Of a DNA stretch of 64,000 nt, positions 1 to 12,366 are shown one piece after another. Numbering within the stretch: position 1 is the stretch's first letter; each line of letters starts with the position of its first letter. Source of the stretch: Dryas octopetala (lineage: Eukaryota; Streptophyta; Magnoliopsida; Rosales; Rosaceae). A program made the translations under genes and the position numbers. The stretch covers positions 620,001-684,000 of the forward strand of contig OY992835.1 of the NCBI GenBank assembly GCA_963921425.1. The letters run 5' to 3'. The notes beneath the pieces are model-generated. The model was not told the DNA's origin, made no database searches, and saw only the letters and a list, made by a program, of their open reading frames with translations.

Positions 1-1
1 T

Positions 2-985
2 GATAGATGCCAAATGGTTGGAAACATTTCATCAAGAAATCAAATGCCCCTAACTAATATCTTGGAAGTTGAATTGTTTGATTGTTGGGGCATTGACTTT
101 ATGGGACCATTCCCTAGTTCCTATGGCAATCTATATATTCTTGTGTGTGTTGATTATGTGTCAAAGTGGGTTGAGTCCGTGGCATCCAAGACAAATGATC
201 ACAAGATGGTTATAAAATTCTTCAAGGAGAACATCTTTTCAAGGTTTGGCACTCCTAGGGTTCTCATTAGTGATGGAGGATCACATTTCATCAACAAGCC
301 CCTTGAAGCCTTACTCAAGAAGTATGATGTGAAATACAAAGTGAGCACTCCCTATCATCCACAAACTAGTGGACAAGTTGAGATTTCAAATAGGGAGATC
401 AAACATATCCTAGAGAAGATGGTGAACACTTCAAGGAAGGATTGGAGTTTGAAGTTGAATGATGCTTTGTGGGCATATAGAACGGCATTCAAGACACCTT
501 TAGGAATGTCACCTTATAGGGTTGTGTATGGGAAAGCATGTCATCTACCCGTGGAACTTGAACACAAAGCATTGTGGGCACTTAAGAAGTTAAATTTTAA
601 CTTTATCAAGGCCGGTGAGAAGAGGAAGCTTGATCTTTGTGAGCTTGATGAGTTGAGGTATGAGGCATATGAGAATGCCAAGTTATACAAGGAGAAAACC
701 AAAGCATATCATGATAAGAAGCTTGTGAAGAAGAATTTTAAGCCAAACCAACTTGTGCTTCTTTACAATTCAAGATTAAAGTTGTTTCCGGGCAAACTTA
801 GATCAAGATGGAGTGGTCCATTTCAAGTAGTTCAAGTCTTTCCCCATGGAGCCATTGAAATCAAGAACATGAAGAGTGGGGATGTGTTCAAAGTGAATGG
901 CCACCGTTTGAAGCCCTACGTCTCGGCTAGCTTCAATGAAGAAGAGGAAGTTCTTTACTTTAAGGATGCTCCTTGTGCACCATAA
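2..985 (+). CDS. Integrase region of Athila-type pol, partial at 5' end
   Basis: Frame 2 is open from the window edge to a TAA at 983-985, so the start is outside; an ATG at 14 is internal. The DDE integrase core is visible: first Asp in WGIDFMGPF, second in LISDGGSHF, and Glu in [18 protein letters not shown]-terminal GPY/F-like segment ([12 protein letters not shown]) follows. Integrase inserts retrotransposon cDNA into nuclear DNA. The reading frame has no stops or frameshifts in this 328-codon part, unlike most other pol fragments here. Whether the full polyprotein is intact cannot be told. Confidence 0.85.
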   Translation, partial: DRCQMVGNISSRNQMPLTNILEVELFDCWGIDFMGPFPSSYGNLYILVCVDYVSKWVESVASKTNDHKMVIKFFKENIFSRFGTPRVLISDGGSHFINKPLEALLKKYDVKYKVSTPYHPQTSGQVEISNREIKHILEKMVNTSRKDWSLKLNDALWAYRTAFKTPLGMSPYRVVYGKACHLPVELEHKALWALKKLNFNFIKAGEKRKLDLCELDELRYEAYENAKLYKEKTKAYHDKKLVKKNFKPNQLVLLYNSRLKLFPGKLRSRWSGPFQVVQVFPHGAIEIKNMKSGDVFKVNGHRLKPYVSASFNEEEEVLYFKDAPCAP

Positions 986-2490
986 AGGCAACCCAAGTGT
1001 TGGAGGTCTACAAAGGGGAGTTTTTCTTGACCCTTATCTTGTTTTAAATTTATTTATTTATGCTTTGTTATTTTATGTGTTGTTATTGTGTGTTGTTTAT
1101 CTTTCACCCTATGCATGAATTTTTCATTACAAAACTTTCAAAGTCACTTTTTAACATTGAGGACAATGTTAGATTCAAGTGTGGGGGGAAGGTAACTTTT
1201 GTTGAAAATTTTTAATTTTTGTTGTTTAATAAGGGCTAAGAAAAGAATGAGCATGTTTAGGTCTTAGAAGTTCCTCTCTTGTTAATGGTGAGTTATGAGA
1301 CCTTGTTTGAATCTATTTACACAAACTTTGTCAATTTGATGCATTGTAATGAGAGAAGCATAGTAAGACTTGTGTGAACCAATTATGCCATATATGTGAG
1401 TTTTGAGCCTAATGGAAGTGCATGTATTGTTCCTAGCACTTTGTTCTTCATGTGTGATCAATCTTGTGCATATTGCATCTCTAGAACTTGCTTAATATCT
1501 CTCAAAGCTTTGTGTCATGTATGAATCCATTTTGGAAATGATCTAGGCATTAGGTTTCCACCATGGCCAAATGAGCATAATCCATAAATATGTTATATCT
1601 ATTAGATTGCCATTTTGTGCCTTTATGTTAGCCTTTCATTTCTTTCCACTACAAATGTCTTACCCTTTTGCTTAAACACTAGCCTTACCCTTTTCAAGCT
1701 AACTAGTGAGTAATATGAGATTGAGTTATGTTAAGGTGCTTGCAAAGAAATAAGTTTGGGGGTTTTGGGAAAGACAAGTGTGGGGGTGTTCTATGTATGC
1801 AAAAAAAAAAAAAAAAAAAACAAGAGAATCGTGATTGTGATTGCATGTCCAATTGTCAAACAGGGTGTAGATGTGATAACTTTGAAATGCAATTGCATCT
1901 CTGGCTTGAAAGGATTGGATAAAAAAAAAAGTGTTATTCAAGAAATAAAAAATGTTTTTAGTTTAAGTTTGGGGGAATGATTTGAGGGTTGAGTTTTGGC
2001 AAGCATCTTAAAGTCTTTAAAGTTTTAAAATCCCAACAAGAGAATTGCTTATTATGTTTGCTTAGAATTTGTGATAACCTTTCCTTTTTATTTCATTAAT
2101 CCCTCACCCTAAACCCCATTACAACCTAATAAAAGTCCTTTTGATCCAAAATATTTTGTGCATGACTAGTGGAGATGAGATTGAGTAGCAAGAATATGGA
2201 GGCATATGCACAACATTACATTGAGTGCATACACTAATCCTTAAACACTTGTGTCAAATAGAGAGCATTCCAATGAGTGTTTGGTTATCCAAATTTGAAT
2301 TGCATATCTTGTGAATGCATTGAATTGACATATGGTTTATAGTGCACACACTCACTCAAGCATGTGTTTCATGTCTTGTTATTAGCACTAGAGGAAAATC
2401 TAGAAAATATTTTGTGCTTATGAAATTCATAGCCCTATCTTGTATTTTTCTTTCTTGTGTGTTTTGTTTGCTCGAGGACGAGCAAAACCT
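986..2490 (+). other. Athila 3' noncoding spacer between pol and LTR
   Basis: About 1.5 kb with no convincing ORF; autonomous Athila elements often carry an env-like ORF here, but none is visible. The spacer contains repeated G-rich tracts on the plus strand (near 1181, 1755, 1783 and 1966), each resembling the polypurine tract at 2493. It also has an A20 run at 1801-1820. The short ORFs inside have no recognisable domain. Confidence 0.6.
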
Positions 2491-2505
2491 AAGTTTGGGG
2501 GTATT
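2491..2505 (+). promoter_or_regulatory. Polypurine tract (plus-strand primer) of the Athila element
   Basis: AAGTTTGGGGGTATT lies immediately before the TGATATG start of the LTR. In Ty3/gypsy elements this purine tract resists RNase H and primes second-strand cDNA synthesis. Confidence 0.75.
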
Positions 2506-4448
2506 TGATATGTTCATAAATATATATCCTTTTATATTCCTCTTATTTAAATTTTGTGAGTTCATTTGATTAAAAGCTTTAAATTTCATTTAGTTTTGTG
2601 TTTTTAGATTCCGAACAATAAAATGAGAAATTTCACCATTTATTCTCCTTAATAGATTTTAACATGAATTCAATTAGAGATAGAAGCTAACACCTTGAAA
2701 TTATTCCAGGTTAAATTTCGTGACATTTGAAGACTTCTAGGGTGTTCATTTTGAATTTCAAAGTCAGCCCAAAACTGCACCGGAGAAAAACTAAGTTAGC
2801 TGTATTGTGTGGGGAATAACTTTTTGGTTTGAGCTTGGATTGAAGAATATAATATATGGTTGGAAAGAAGACATCCAGGGCTTTCTATTGATATATAAAA
2901 CGTAAATTTCGGAGTTGGTTAAGGCCTCCAAATTGCTCTTCAAACACAGCTCAGAAATCCTGTCAGCAAAAGGATAAAGTGGTCCCAAGGCATCTTTCCA
3001 TTTTGGGTAATTGCCTATCACATGCTCTCTTTCCTTCCCCTTTGTTTGCCCATTCTAAGCAAAATTCAGAAACCACAATGTGAAGGCTCTAAATGAGGCA
3101 AAGAGAACATCTACCTATCTCAACATCCTTTAAGGATCATCCATTGAGGGATAAGATGAAAGATTCTCATTTTTGAATTAACCAAACCTTATCCCTTCAT
3201 TTTCTTTTAATCCTAGCCACATATTCTAGACATTACAACTCACCCAAACCATAAAACACTCTCTCATTTTCGAGCTCCCCCCTCCATCCTCTCTAATTTC
3301 ACTCATTTCATCATTCATTTCATCATCTCATCTCAAAAACACACATCTCATCTTCCATCTTCCAAAACCCTAGCCTTTTCTCATCTCTCTACATCATTTC
3401 TTTTCTCCATCTTCCCTCCATTAACTCTTCCTCTCCAAAAAGCCAAACACTATCACAACACCCATCTACCATATTCACCACCATTATTGCAAGAGGAGCT
3501 TGGAGGCACTTGGGACAAGAAGCTATTTTGGGCATCCTTGGAGGAGTGACACCCCTTGGGAGCTTGGCTTCAACATCTAGAGTTTTCTCTTTTCCTTCTT
3601 GTTTCCATTTATGTTTCAATTTGTGATGTTGTTTGTAACTTTTATGGCTAGTGAGTAGTTTCTTGATTTGGGGCTAGGGATCTAGCCCTAGCCCAACCAT
3701 GTAATGATTTTGTGATTTTTGATATAAATGTCATTTTGGATATATATGCTCTTATGCTAGTTTAAAGATCATGACTTATATGTGTGAATTTACCACTTGT
3801 GCATATGAGAAATGTTGTCATGTAGAAATTGAAGATTGGTAACCTTTAGTTTCTAAAGTTTGTTGCATAAGAGCATGGTAATTTAAAAACACCTTGGTTG
3901 AATTGTTTTAATTGCTTGGATTCCTCATCCTTAGAACTTTATGCACCTAGGGTTTGCTATGGCATTAATCTTAGGTAGTTATCTATCACCTTGGTTAGGA
4001 TAGTTGATAACATGAAAGAGGATGTGCCCTAATTTACCTTGATCGGGGGTTAGGAGGGAATTTAATCTATCTAATTTGGCATAATCATTAATTGCATTGT
4101 TTGTTACATGGGAGGGTTAGTGTGAACCCCTAATAACCCCGAATCCTTCATCATCATTGAATTTAATTTGTACTTCAATTTGCTTGTATTTTCATTTGTT
4201 AGTTTCAAATATTCTAGTGTTACGTACCATCTATCAACCGAACAACAACTCAACACTACACATTTGCACATACAATTATGTTTAGTCTTGACTTTACATA
4301 TTACATAGTAGGTCGTTTGTTAGTTTTATAACCCTAAAATCAATCTAGCTTATGATTGAAATCCTAATCCAATCTCTTGGGTACGACAACCCCCTACTTC
4401 CATTTCTATACTAAAACTTGACAACCTTGCACTTGAGGTAGGATAACA
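2506..4448 (+). repeat. Athila 3' LTR
   Basis: Starts TGATATG after the polypurine tract and ends in ...GGATAACA (4448) or ...ACAACA (4451). The length of about 1.94 kb suits Athila LTRs. It has no coding capacity, and its central part (about 3170-3420) is pyrimidine-rich. The 5' LTR is outside the window, so divergence and age cannot be estimated. Confidence 0.75.
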
Positions 4449-4450
4449 AC

Positions 4451-5676
4451 ACTTTTCTGAATGAGAATTTGAAGGAAGATATATACATGGAGCAACCTGA
4501 AGGGTTTGCAAAGAAAGGAAAAGAAAATTTAGCTTGCAAATTAAAGAAATCCATTTACGAGCTTAAACAAGCTTCTAGGCAATGGTATATAAGGTTTAAT
4601 GATATGATTACCTCATTCGGATTTAAGGAAAACACTGTTGATCAGTGTATATATCTGAAAATCAGTGGGAGTAAGCTTATCTTTTTGGTTCTGTACGTGG
4701 ATGATATTTTGTTAGCTAGTAGTGATCTTGGGTTTTTACACGAAACCAAGGAATATCTTTCCAAAAACTTTAAGATGGTTGATATGGGCAAGGCAGCTTA
4801 TGTTATTGGCATAGAGATCTTTAGGGATTGATCTTGAGGGCTACTAGGACTGTCTCAGAAAGGTTATATCAATCGAGTTTTGGAGAGATTCAATATGCAG
4901 TTGTGTTCAGTCAGTGATGCACCCATAGTTAAAGGTGATAAGTTAAATGAAAAACAGTGTCCAAGAAATGACTTAGAAAGAGAAGGAATGAATAAGATTC
5001 CATATGCATCAGCTGTGGGGAGCTTGATGTATGCTCAAACTGGTACCAGACCGGATATCAGCTTTTCTATTGGAATGCTAGGTAGATATATCAGAGTAAC
5101 CCAGGAATGGAACATTGGAGGGCAGCAAAGAAGGTTATGAGATATCTTCAAGGGACGAAGGATTATATGCTCACATATAGTAGATCAGATCAATTAGAAC
5201 TGATCGGATACTCAGACTCGGATTTTGCTGGTTGCCAAGATAGCTTAAAATCCACATATGGTTTTGTGTTTATGCTAGCTGGTGGGGCAGTCTCGTGGAA
5301 ATGTGTAAAATAGTCTATAACTGCTTCATCGATGATGGAGGCCGAGTTTGTGGTTTGTTTTGAGGCCACGAATCATGCTTTATAGTTATGGAATTTTGTC
5401 TCAGGACTTGGTGTTGTAGACTCCATTGCCAGGCCACTGAGGATATATTGTGATAATACTACAACAACTTTCTTCTCTAAGAATGGAAAGTACTCTAGTG
5501 GTTCTAAACACATGGAACTTAAGTACTTGGTTGTTAGAGAAAGAGTCAAGGAACAACAAGTGTCAATCGAAAATTTAAGCACCACTCTTATGATAGCTGA
5601 TCTGTTAACTAAGGGATTGCCTCCAAAGACATATAAGGAACATGTTGCAAGGATGGGTCTTTTGAGTAATTCATGA
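4451..5676 (+). pseudogene. Copia reverse transcriptase and RNase H, broken
   Basis: Copia RT motifs are clear: FLNENLKEDIYMEQPEGF at the start, the catalytic YVDDILLA box near 4697-4717, then PYASAVGSLMYAQ. RNase H follows with GYSDSDFAGC, TASSMMEAEF and YCDNTTT, and the frame ends with ADLLTKGLPP and a TGA at 5674-5676. The coding sequence is interrupted by a stop near 4829, a frame change near 5107-5140 and in-frame TAG codons at 5311 and about 5383. It cannot make an active enzyme. The catalytic DD pair itself is retained. Confidence 0.85.
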
Positions 5677-6092
5677 TATGTGGTTTTGTGTGTTTTAATA
5701 ATTATTGACATATTGAGTAAAAGTTGTTTATGTTTTTTTCCTGTTTCAACTTGTGCACATATTGTTTTGGCTGTTTTATTAGCAGGAAATGTCTTAACAA
5801 GACAAATTACAGGGGTTGTTAGGCATAATAGACTGGGTTACAAAAGGTTATCAATTTTGTGGTACATAGAAAGGAATATGACGTAGATGTTATACAACCG
5901 CTATGACTCATGTTGATGATTTGGACTAATCATAGTATCATAGCTTTAATAAGTATGGACTTACTGGCTGTTTTGAAAGATTTTTGTGATCACATATCTT
6001 TTTAGTGTGGAATCCAACTTAGTCAAAAAAGTTTTAAAATTGCATGTTTTGAAATATTCATAGTCTGCAATTCTGCATCTTGATAGATTAAT

Positions 6093-6655
6093 GGGTCAAG
6101 TGCGAGAATTTTAGTTTCACGTTGGTGACCCATTTACCCACTACATGTTTTCATGTATGTTGGACTCCACAAATTAAGGAAGCCAATAAACACATAACTG
6201 CTTTTAGATAAAAGTCCATGTGATGAGTGGTTTTCTTAATAGCACGTTCTTATCAGTTTCTATGGCCCTCTACTCTCCTCTATAATAGACACAGACCCTT
6301 GAACATATTGTGTAACTTAACTATTCCATCAGTAAAAGAAATAATCTGTGTAAAGAGAGACAGAGAGTAGAAGAAGTCTTAGGATTAAGATTTGTCTAAG
6401 AAGTTTCAATCATCAGTCTCCATCAATTCTCAATGGCCAACAACGGTATGTAACTCTGATCTTAACTTCATTATCCTTAAGATATATTGTATTCAAGTAT
6501 TGAAGTTCTGCATAATTTTATTCATTAATTTTCTAATATATCTTGCTCAAGTAATCTAGGTTTCTAGCCCTAGTGATCTAGATTGGTCAAAGAAAATAGG
6601 GTTTCAAGGTCAACTTTGCAACCCTTGGTATTTCTAGTTATCAAATCCTAACACT
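6093..6655 (+). repeat. Degraded copia polypurine tract and 3' LTR
   Basis: TCAAGTGCGAGAATTTTAG at 6094-6112 resembles the copia polypurine tract plus LTR start (AAGTGGGAGAATG then TTAG). A TATAATAG promoter-like motif near 6281 and an A/G-rich transcript-start region follow, as expected inside an LTR. The right end is uncertain; ...CCTAACA at about 6653 is one candidate. Confidence 0.5.
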
Positions 6656-9235
6656 AGGCATATATAAGTCTCATATACATGTTTGTTCAAGCAAGAATAT
6701 GTATGTGATCCGAAAGGATCACTTGAGTGTTCAAATAATCATTAAAACATGTTATAAAAAAATGCATTAAAACAATTTTTTTGGATGAAGTAAAAACATA
6801 CAAGCTCTTGCCATTCTTTGGGATTCGAAATCACCAATTAGTAAACAAAGTCATGCTAATAATTAAATTATCCAAACATAAGCAATTAGGTCCAAGTGTT
6901 GTGCACAAGTGGTCATGTTCTTAGTTTTTGTGAAATGCTAAGCAAGAGACATACTTAAGTTTACTCTAGTCAATTGTTCATGAGAAGAAATTTCTCAACT
7001 GAGCTAAGGTTGCTCGATCACCTCTTTATAGATTTTGCAGGTACTGAAATAGAACCTTAAAATTTCTGAAGCATTAACATAAATTGTATAAATGTATAAA
7101 GCTGTATTGTGTGGCTAGTTTATGTAAAATATAGTTTATTTTTGAATTTTATTTATTTTATTTATAAGTGGTTACCTATTATTTATTTTCGGATTTTATT
7201 TATTTTCAATTATATCTTGATTTTAGAAATCATATTTCTTTAATTAAGATATGATTCATTCCTTAACTCAATAGAATTAAATTAGTACGAGTTGGGGCGT
7301 GACACATAGCTCAAGTGGTCTTCGCTTCGATTTGACTTATAGAAATTAGTGTTTTTCTTGCCAGTTAAATTCTCTAAGATTTAGACACCTGTAGGTTAAG
7401 ACACCAAGACTATACAAATTAAATTTCACAAAACCATCCATGTAACATACAGCCCAGCCAAGTTAAAAAGGATGGAGAAATTATTCGTATAGAGATCAAA
7501 CCTCTGTAACATAGAGATAAAATATCTTCGAATCATACATAACAGCTACAAGGACACTGATGATTTATTTCATTTTTTTTAAATAAGGTTCTCCTTTCTA
7601 AAATCATTTCTTCTGCTGTAAATCTGTTTTCAAAGTTTTAGTTAAATCCAATGTCGTGTTTGTGAGCTCTAATCACCAGTACGGCAACCGCCTCGAATTA
7701 AGGCCACCGAAAGGCCCTGTGTCGTGTTTACAAGCTCTAATCGATGGTCACAACTAACCCCTCGAATTAAGGCCACCGAGTACACCCCACCTTGTTTACG
7801 AGCTCTAATCGATGGTCACAGGGGCCGCAAAGCAATGCTGGATCTGACATGGTGCAAGTAGTGCAACCGCATAGGGCCAACCACAATAAGGGCCCCCATT
7901 TTTTAGACCAATGTTATATAGGTTTTATTGTTCACTAAACTCTGAAATAGGCAGATAACTTGTTGGGCATTTGTCTTATGACCCGTGTCTCCAACTAGCG
8001 TGTTGAAAAGCTTCCAAGGCCCTACAAAAAGAAATAGCGTGGCACAACTTACATTAATAATCTGATGTCAAACTAATTAAAATTTGTAAAAGTAGCCATA
8101 AAAGATAAATAAAAATAAAACGTTGGACTTTAATAAATTATTTTATAAGTTTTATATTTGGTCCAAAGAAAGATAATTTTACTCTTCATTTTGAATTATG
8201 ATTTTTCTTTGTTTTTTATTTAGATGTATTGGTATGTTAATTCAATGCTTTTCTTTGATATTGTTAGGGTTAACAAAATTATAATTTAGCTCTATATTCT
8301 TAACTTCAAACATATTAATTTTATATTTTATATTGTCATTGTTTTAAAGAAATGAACAAATGTCATATTATTTCTTAAAGTTTGGATTTGCTTTCTAACT
8401 CAATACTAAGCATAGTTTCTTTGTTTTCTTAGTAAATGTTATAGACTCATTTCATTAACTTAATACTAATGCATTTTATTGTAAATAAATATTTCAAATA
8501 AGCATCTAATATGTTGCAAAAAAAATTCTACAATAATAAGGGCCCCATTTTTATATTCCGCACAAAGCCCTGTAAATCTTATAAACGGCCTTGCCACCAA
8601 GTACATATAGTACAACCACATTCCTTTTGGGTCTTTCACCCTAGTGGGATACCCTTCTTAATTTCATGCCTGGGCCAACCAGTTCACCAATTCCATCACA
8701 ATCTTTCATTTTCTTTTAAAGCTATATGTCATTCAACTATACAAACATATGAATAAATAATAGGTAAACAAAATCCACCATAAATCAGAGAAAGGACTTT
8801 TCTAGTTATATTATGGATAAAATCTTTTCACTAGAGATAAACAATTAGATTACTATTGTTCTCTTTATATATAATACTGTTAGCTTTGATAATAATATTC
8901 CAATATACAAGGCCAAATTTATTTCTCATAACCAGATAATATTTAACTCCATCCTTTTAATATCTCAACGTCCAAACAAAATGAAAGGACTTAGAGAAAA
9001 ATGTAAATGACTAACCTTTGAACTCAATCAGCCATGAATTTCATTACAATAAATGACACAATGCTTAAGCACTAGTGGTAAATTACAAAGCCTTGTTTGT
9101 TTGATTAGTTGTTCTTTTTTTTTTTTGGCCTAAAGTCTGATTAGTTGTTCGAGTGCAGGTAATTTAAAGGTGTTGTTTGATTACAAAACCCACTCAAATT
9201 ACTTGTGTCTTTCTGGCCAAAGAAGGGTGTTCTCT
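6656..9235. other. Intergenic DNA with decayed repeats, no gene seen
   Basis: AT-rich sequence without a supported ORF. It includes the 68-bp tandem repeat at 7649-7820, two copies of an AATAAGGGCCCC-type motif (near 7888 and 8534), and a TTGGGGCGTGACA motif near 7293-7305. That motif matches the right end of the solo LTRs farther on and may mark an eroded LTR. Nothing else could be identified. Confidence 0.5.
7649..7820. repeat. 68-bp tandem repeat, about 2.5 copies
   Basis: The segment around GAGCTCTAATC recurs at 7664, 7732 and 7800, a constant 68-bp spacing, with CTCGAATTAAGGCCACCGA between copies. Copies differ by several substitutions. Confidence 0.7.
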
Positions 9236-9892
9236 TGTCTGAGACCCCGATAATTTTCCAAATTTATTTTGGACTAAATTTTATTTTTGGTAATTTTCTA
9301 GAACTATTCTAGAATTATTTGAGTTTTTCAAGAATTATTTCAATTTTATGGAATTTATTTGGAAAAGTTGAAAATTTTTTGAAAAATTCTGGAAGTCAAA
9401 ATAATATTTTGATCCCATAGATAATTAGTACTCATTGAGACGAGTCCGTATAATTTTTTGGTGAATTTTTCCGAGTCCCAAGCTATTTTTGGCGAAATTT
9501 TATGAAGTTGAAAAAAATAAGAAAAAGTTAACTCGGTGCCACGTGATTGGGCTACGCGTTTTGACATTCAGCCCAACCGTGTCTCTCTCTTTTGGGCCGC
9601 CCATTTTGAATTGTGTTTGTTTCCCAACTTTGCTATTTTGAGACCCAATAGGTTTTGAGATCCATTAGGTTTTGAAGCCCATGTCCATATTTCGAAAGCC
9701 CATTTGATTTTCTTTAGAAAGCCCATATTATTTTTGAAGCCCAAAAAGTCCAACAAAAAAAACACTCTTGATCCTATTATTTTTTGAATTAATTAATTCA
9801 AAAATTAATTATTTTTGGATCTAGATTCTATCATTAGATCCTATCCATTCATCTGAAATGAATCATAGCCATTAATTCTACCCTTGCCCACC

Positions 9893-9900
9893 TATAAATA
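9893..9900 (+). promoter_or_regulatory. TATA box of solo LTR 1
   Basis: CCTATAAATATC in the expected U3/R position of the LTR, followed downstream by a CT-rich leader-like stretch. Confidence 0.5.
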
Positions 9901-10100
9901 TCTCAACTCATCCATCATTTTCATTCACACCTATTTGGAATTTTAAGAGCTCTCTCTAAAATTCTCTCTCTTTCTAAGTTAAAGAGGTTCTCTCTCTAGG
10001 ATCAAATAGAAATTTTTTTCCTTTGATCATAACTAGAGTTCTGGAGGTCCGATTGGAAAGTAGGCGAAAACGCGCTCATGGAGGTGAGCTCTACCATCTA

Positions 10101-10400
10101 GGGGCATGTTTACCTATCTGGAATGTGAATGGGAAGAATGGGAATCATTCCCATTCCTGTGTTTATTAACATTTGTGAATCATTCTCATTTTCATTTCTG
10201 TGTTTACTTAACAGTTGGGAATGATAATCATTCTCATTCCCTTGTTTACTAAACTTGGAGGGGAAATGGAATGCATGTGGGGCCCAAGAATAAGATTCCT
10301 TAGGGGGGTCCGGAATGAGGAAGGGGGAATCAAAATGAAATTTTCATGTCCAAAATGCTCCCATTTTTTTTATGAAAAACCAAAAATATCCTTTAAATGA
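10101..10400. mobile_element. MITE-like or Harbinger-like insertion, one end visible
   Basis: Starts GGGGCATGTTTACC and contains repeated blocks of GGGAATCATTCCCATTCC type with GTTTACTTAAC, a composition typical of nonautonomous PIF/Harbinger-like elements. No matching inverted end was found downstream, so it is truncated or misjudged. It falls in the part of solo LTR 1 that has no counterpart in solo LTR 2. Confidence 0.4.
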
Positions 10401-10916
10401 ATATTCATCTTTTTGAATATTTATCATTTAAAAAATTGTAATTAATAAATAGTTGATAGAAATATAATAGAAAGCCTTTGGTAATCCATTAACTCTAGTT
10501 GATGTTCTGCCAAATATTTCTTAGATTAATCTCTTGTTAATTAGACTCTTTTTGTCCTCTAATTAGCAACTCAACTAGTATAAAAACTCTACCTGTGCAA
10601 GGTTTTCGTCAGGTAATCCCTTCAACTCAACTTATTTAAAAGTTATTTATTTAAGTTGAAACGCTACCCAACTTTTAGTAAATAAAATCAAGGGTTTTTT
10701 TTTAAGTCTAAAACGAAAAAGGCAATGATCGGCCGACCCACTTCCAAAAACGCGGTGACAAGTCGATCTAATTTAATGCGTTGAGCGCTCGGTACTATTC
10801 ACTGATCTCTCTGCAATTGCCATTGTACGACAATACCTATTTTAATTGCATAAAACACCTGTGTTATAGTACTGTTATCAATTGCCATAGTGTGACAGTG
10901 ATAATTTGCCCAGTTT

Positions 10917-10938
10917 AAAAAAAAAAAAAAAAAAAAAA
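10917..10938 (+). repeat. A22 homopolymer
   Basis: Run of 22 A between CCCAGTTT and CACGCCGAGCGG. It could be the tail of a retroposed SINE-like sequence starting near 10740, but no A/B box promoter was recognised. Confidence 0.5.
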
Positions 10939-12366
10939 CACGCCGAGCGGTCGCCACCAAAAACATGGAAGAAAATATAACGTGAGATTTATTTGTACAA
11001 AGTGGACCTATTTATCATTGCAACTTTTTAGGTGGGTTTGTTTAACATTAAGAAGTGTAAAATGAAATTTAGAGTAATTTACTTTAAAATCAACCTAATT
11101 AAATATTGAGACCATATCAGTTGTAACCAAACGACGTGATGACTATAGTCAGTCCATGAGTATACTAGCGTTGGGTATTGTGCCAGAGCTCCTTTAGTTT
11201 CCCCATGCACTAACCTGATCACGTTGTAGGTTCATAACTGATTAATATCCTCTACCTAATGAAAAATGGAATTAATTAGAAACCCATTAGGTTCCATAAA
11301 CCAAACCGTTACTCGGAAACTGGAAGATTTTGGAATGACTTGACCTTATGAGTCAAGTCATGCCAAAACAACGATTCTGAGGAGCCTAGCAACTGAGCTA
11401 GTGCCAATCCTTTGAATCGGTTAAACCGGATCTTACACCGACAAGGTCATCAGTTTATGTGGAATCGATTATTAACGCCAGTTTTTGTCGGACTATGGAC
11501 TCCAGTTACCCAAAGGTGAACAAGTTGACATTGGAAAATCTGTAAGTTGGATTTTTCGTGGGATCAAGCTAAGCACTGGACTCCATGTAGGGGAAACTCA
11601 CACCCTGTCTAGAAACCCTTTTTATTGCATGTATTATTATTATAAATAATAATGCATGTAAAAGTTGCATTGTTTTTTGTTAGCATTTGTGAATGGTTTT
11701 TATGATGAGATGATATCTATTTTTGTTGGATGACTTTAGAGTAAGGGGTCACGATGATGATCTTGGATTTCGATTCCCTAAACCTCCGAAGGGGTAATAG
11801 GGACGGACTGGTCAGATTGTGCATACTTTCAAAATGTTTTTCACTGGCTATATATGTAGTAAATATTTTTTGCTACTATTATTAAACCTAGTCAAGGTCC
11901 CCCGAGGGGAAGCTATGGTGGTTAGATCCTTTTGCTAATATTTTCTTGTCAGCTCCAAGACTTATCTGGTTTAGATTCTTTCTCTAGGCAGGTCTACCTC
12001 GTTGCTGTTTAGTACCATCTTTTGTGGTTTCCTTGTTTATATATTTTTCAAACAACTGTTGTTTCTGTTGGGTTGGTTGTATTCTAAATATGTCGAACAT
12101 CATATTATTTATGCATTTTTCTCAAGGTTACTTTTCCTAATTAAACTCGTAACCTTGAGAGGTTGGTTTTTATTAAATATATTTAAATGTTTTATTTTAT
12201 TTCTCTTGGCACAAAAACTCTGATCCAACCCATTTTTCGCAAACTCAAATGGCTTAACTTATTTTGGGAATATTCGGGATTACAATACTCGAAGTACATG
12301 TATTTTAGTCTTGGGTGTTATCAAGATAGGTGCCTTTGTTACATACCCAGATTTTGGGGCGTGACA

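Larger units (their letters stand above)
1..4448 (+). mobile_element. Athila-lineage Ty3/gypsy retrotransposon, 3' half
   Basis: The element enters from the left edge in mid-integrase. It runs through a 1.5-kb noncoding spacer and a polypurine tract to a 3' LTR of about 1.94 kb. The long spacer between pol and LTR, the G-rich tract directly before a TGATATG LTR start, and the integrase tail wording ([10 protein letters not shown]) are typical of Athila elements. The right end abuts copia reverse transcriptase codons, so the element inserted inside that copia copy. The exact LTR end is 4448 or 4451 because CA occurs at both places. The 5' half and matching target duplication lie outside the window. 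Confidence 0.85.
4449..6655 (+). mobile_element. Ty1/copia retrotransposon, 3' part, split by the Athila insertion
   Basis: Sequence begins abruptly inside the copia reverse transcriptase at the edge of the Athila LTR. It continues through RNase H, a 3' untranslated stretch, a degenerate copia polypurine tract (near 6093) and a 3' LTR. Order and strand fit Ty1/copia (RT then RNase H at the 3' end of pol). The missing 5' half should lie left of the window, on the far side of the Athila element. Right limit is approximate. Confidence 0.8.
9236..12366 (+). repeat. Solo gypsy-type LTR, first copy, enlarged by insertions
   Basis: Begins TGTCTGAGACCCCG and ends TTTTGGGGCGTGACA, terminal inverted sequences also seen at 23549-25464. 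Shared internal blocks include the region near 11590 (GGGGAAACTCACACCCTG), that near 11765 (CCCTAAACCTCCGAAGG) and that near 11900 (CCCCGAGGGGAAGCTATG). A TATA box lies at 9893-9900 (TATAAATA). No pol genes of this family adjoin it, so it looks like a solo LTR. Flanking pentamers (TCTCT and TCTAG) do not match exactly. It is about 1.2 kb longer than the second copy, mostly because of extra sequence between about 10100 and 11450. Confidence 0.7.

Noticed and set aside
8511-8756. 81-codon ORF as a possible gene
   Set aside because: No domain, no conserved neighbours, and it lies in decayed AT-rich sequence.
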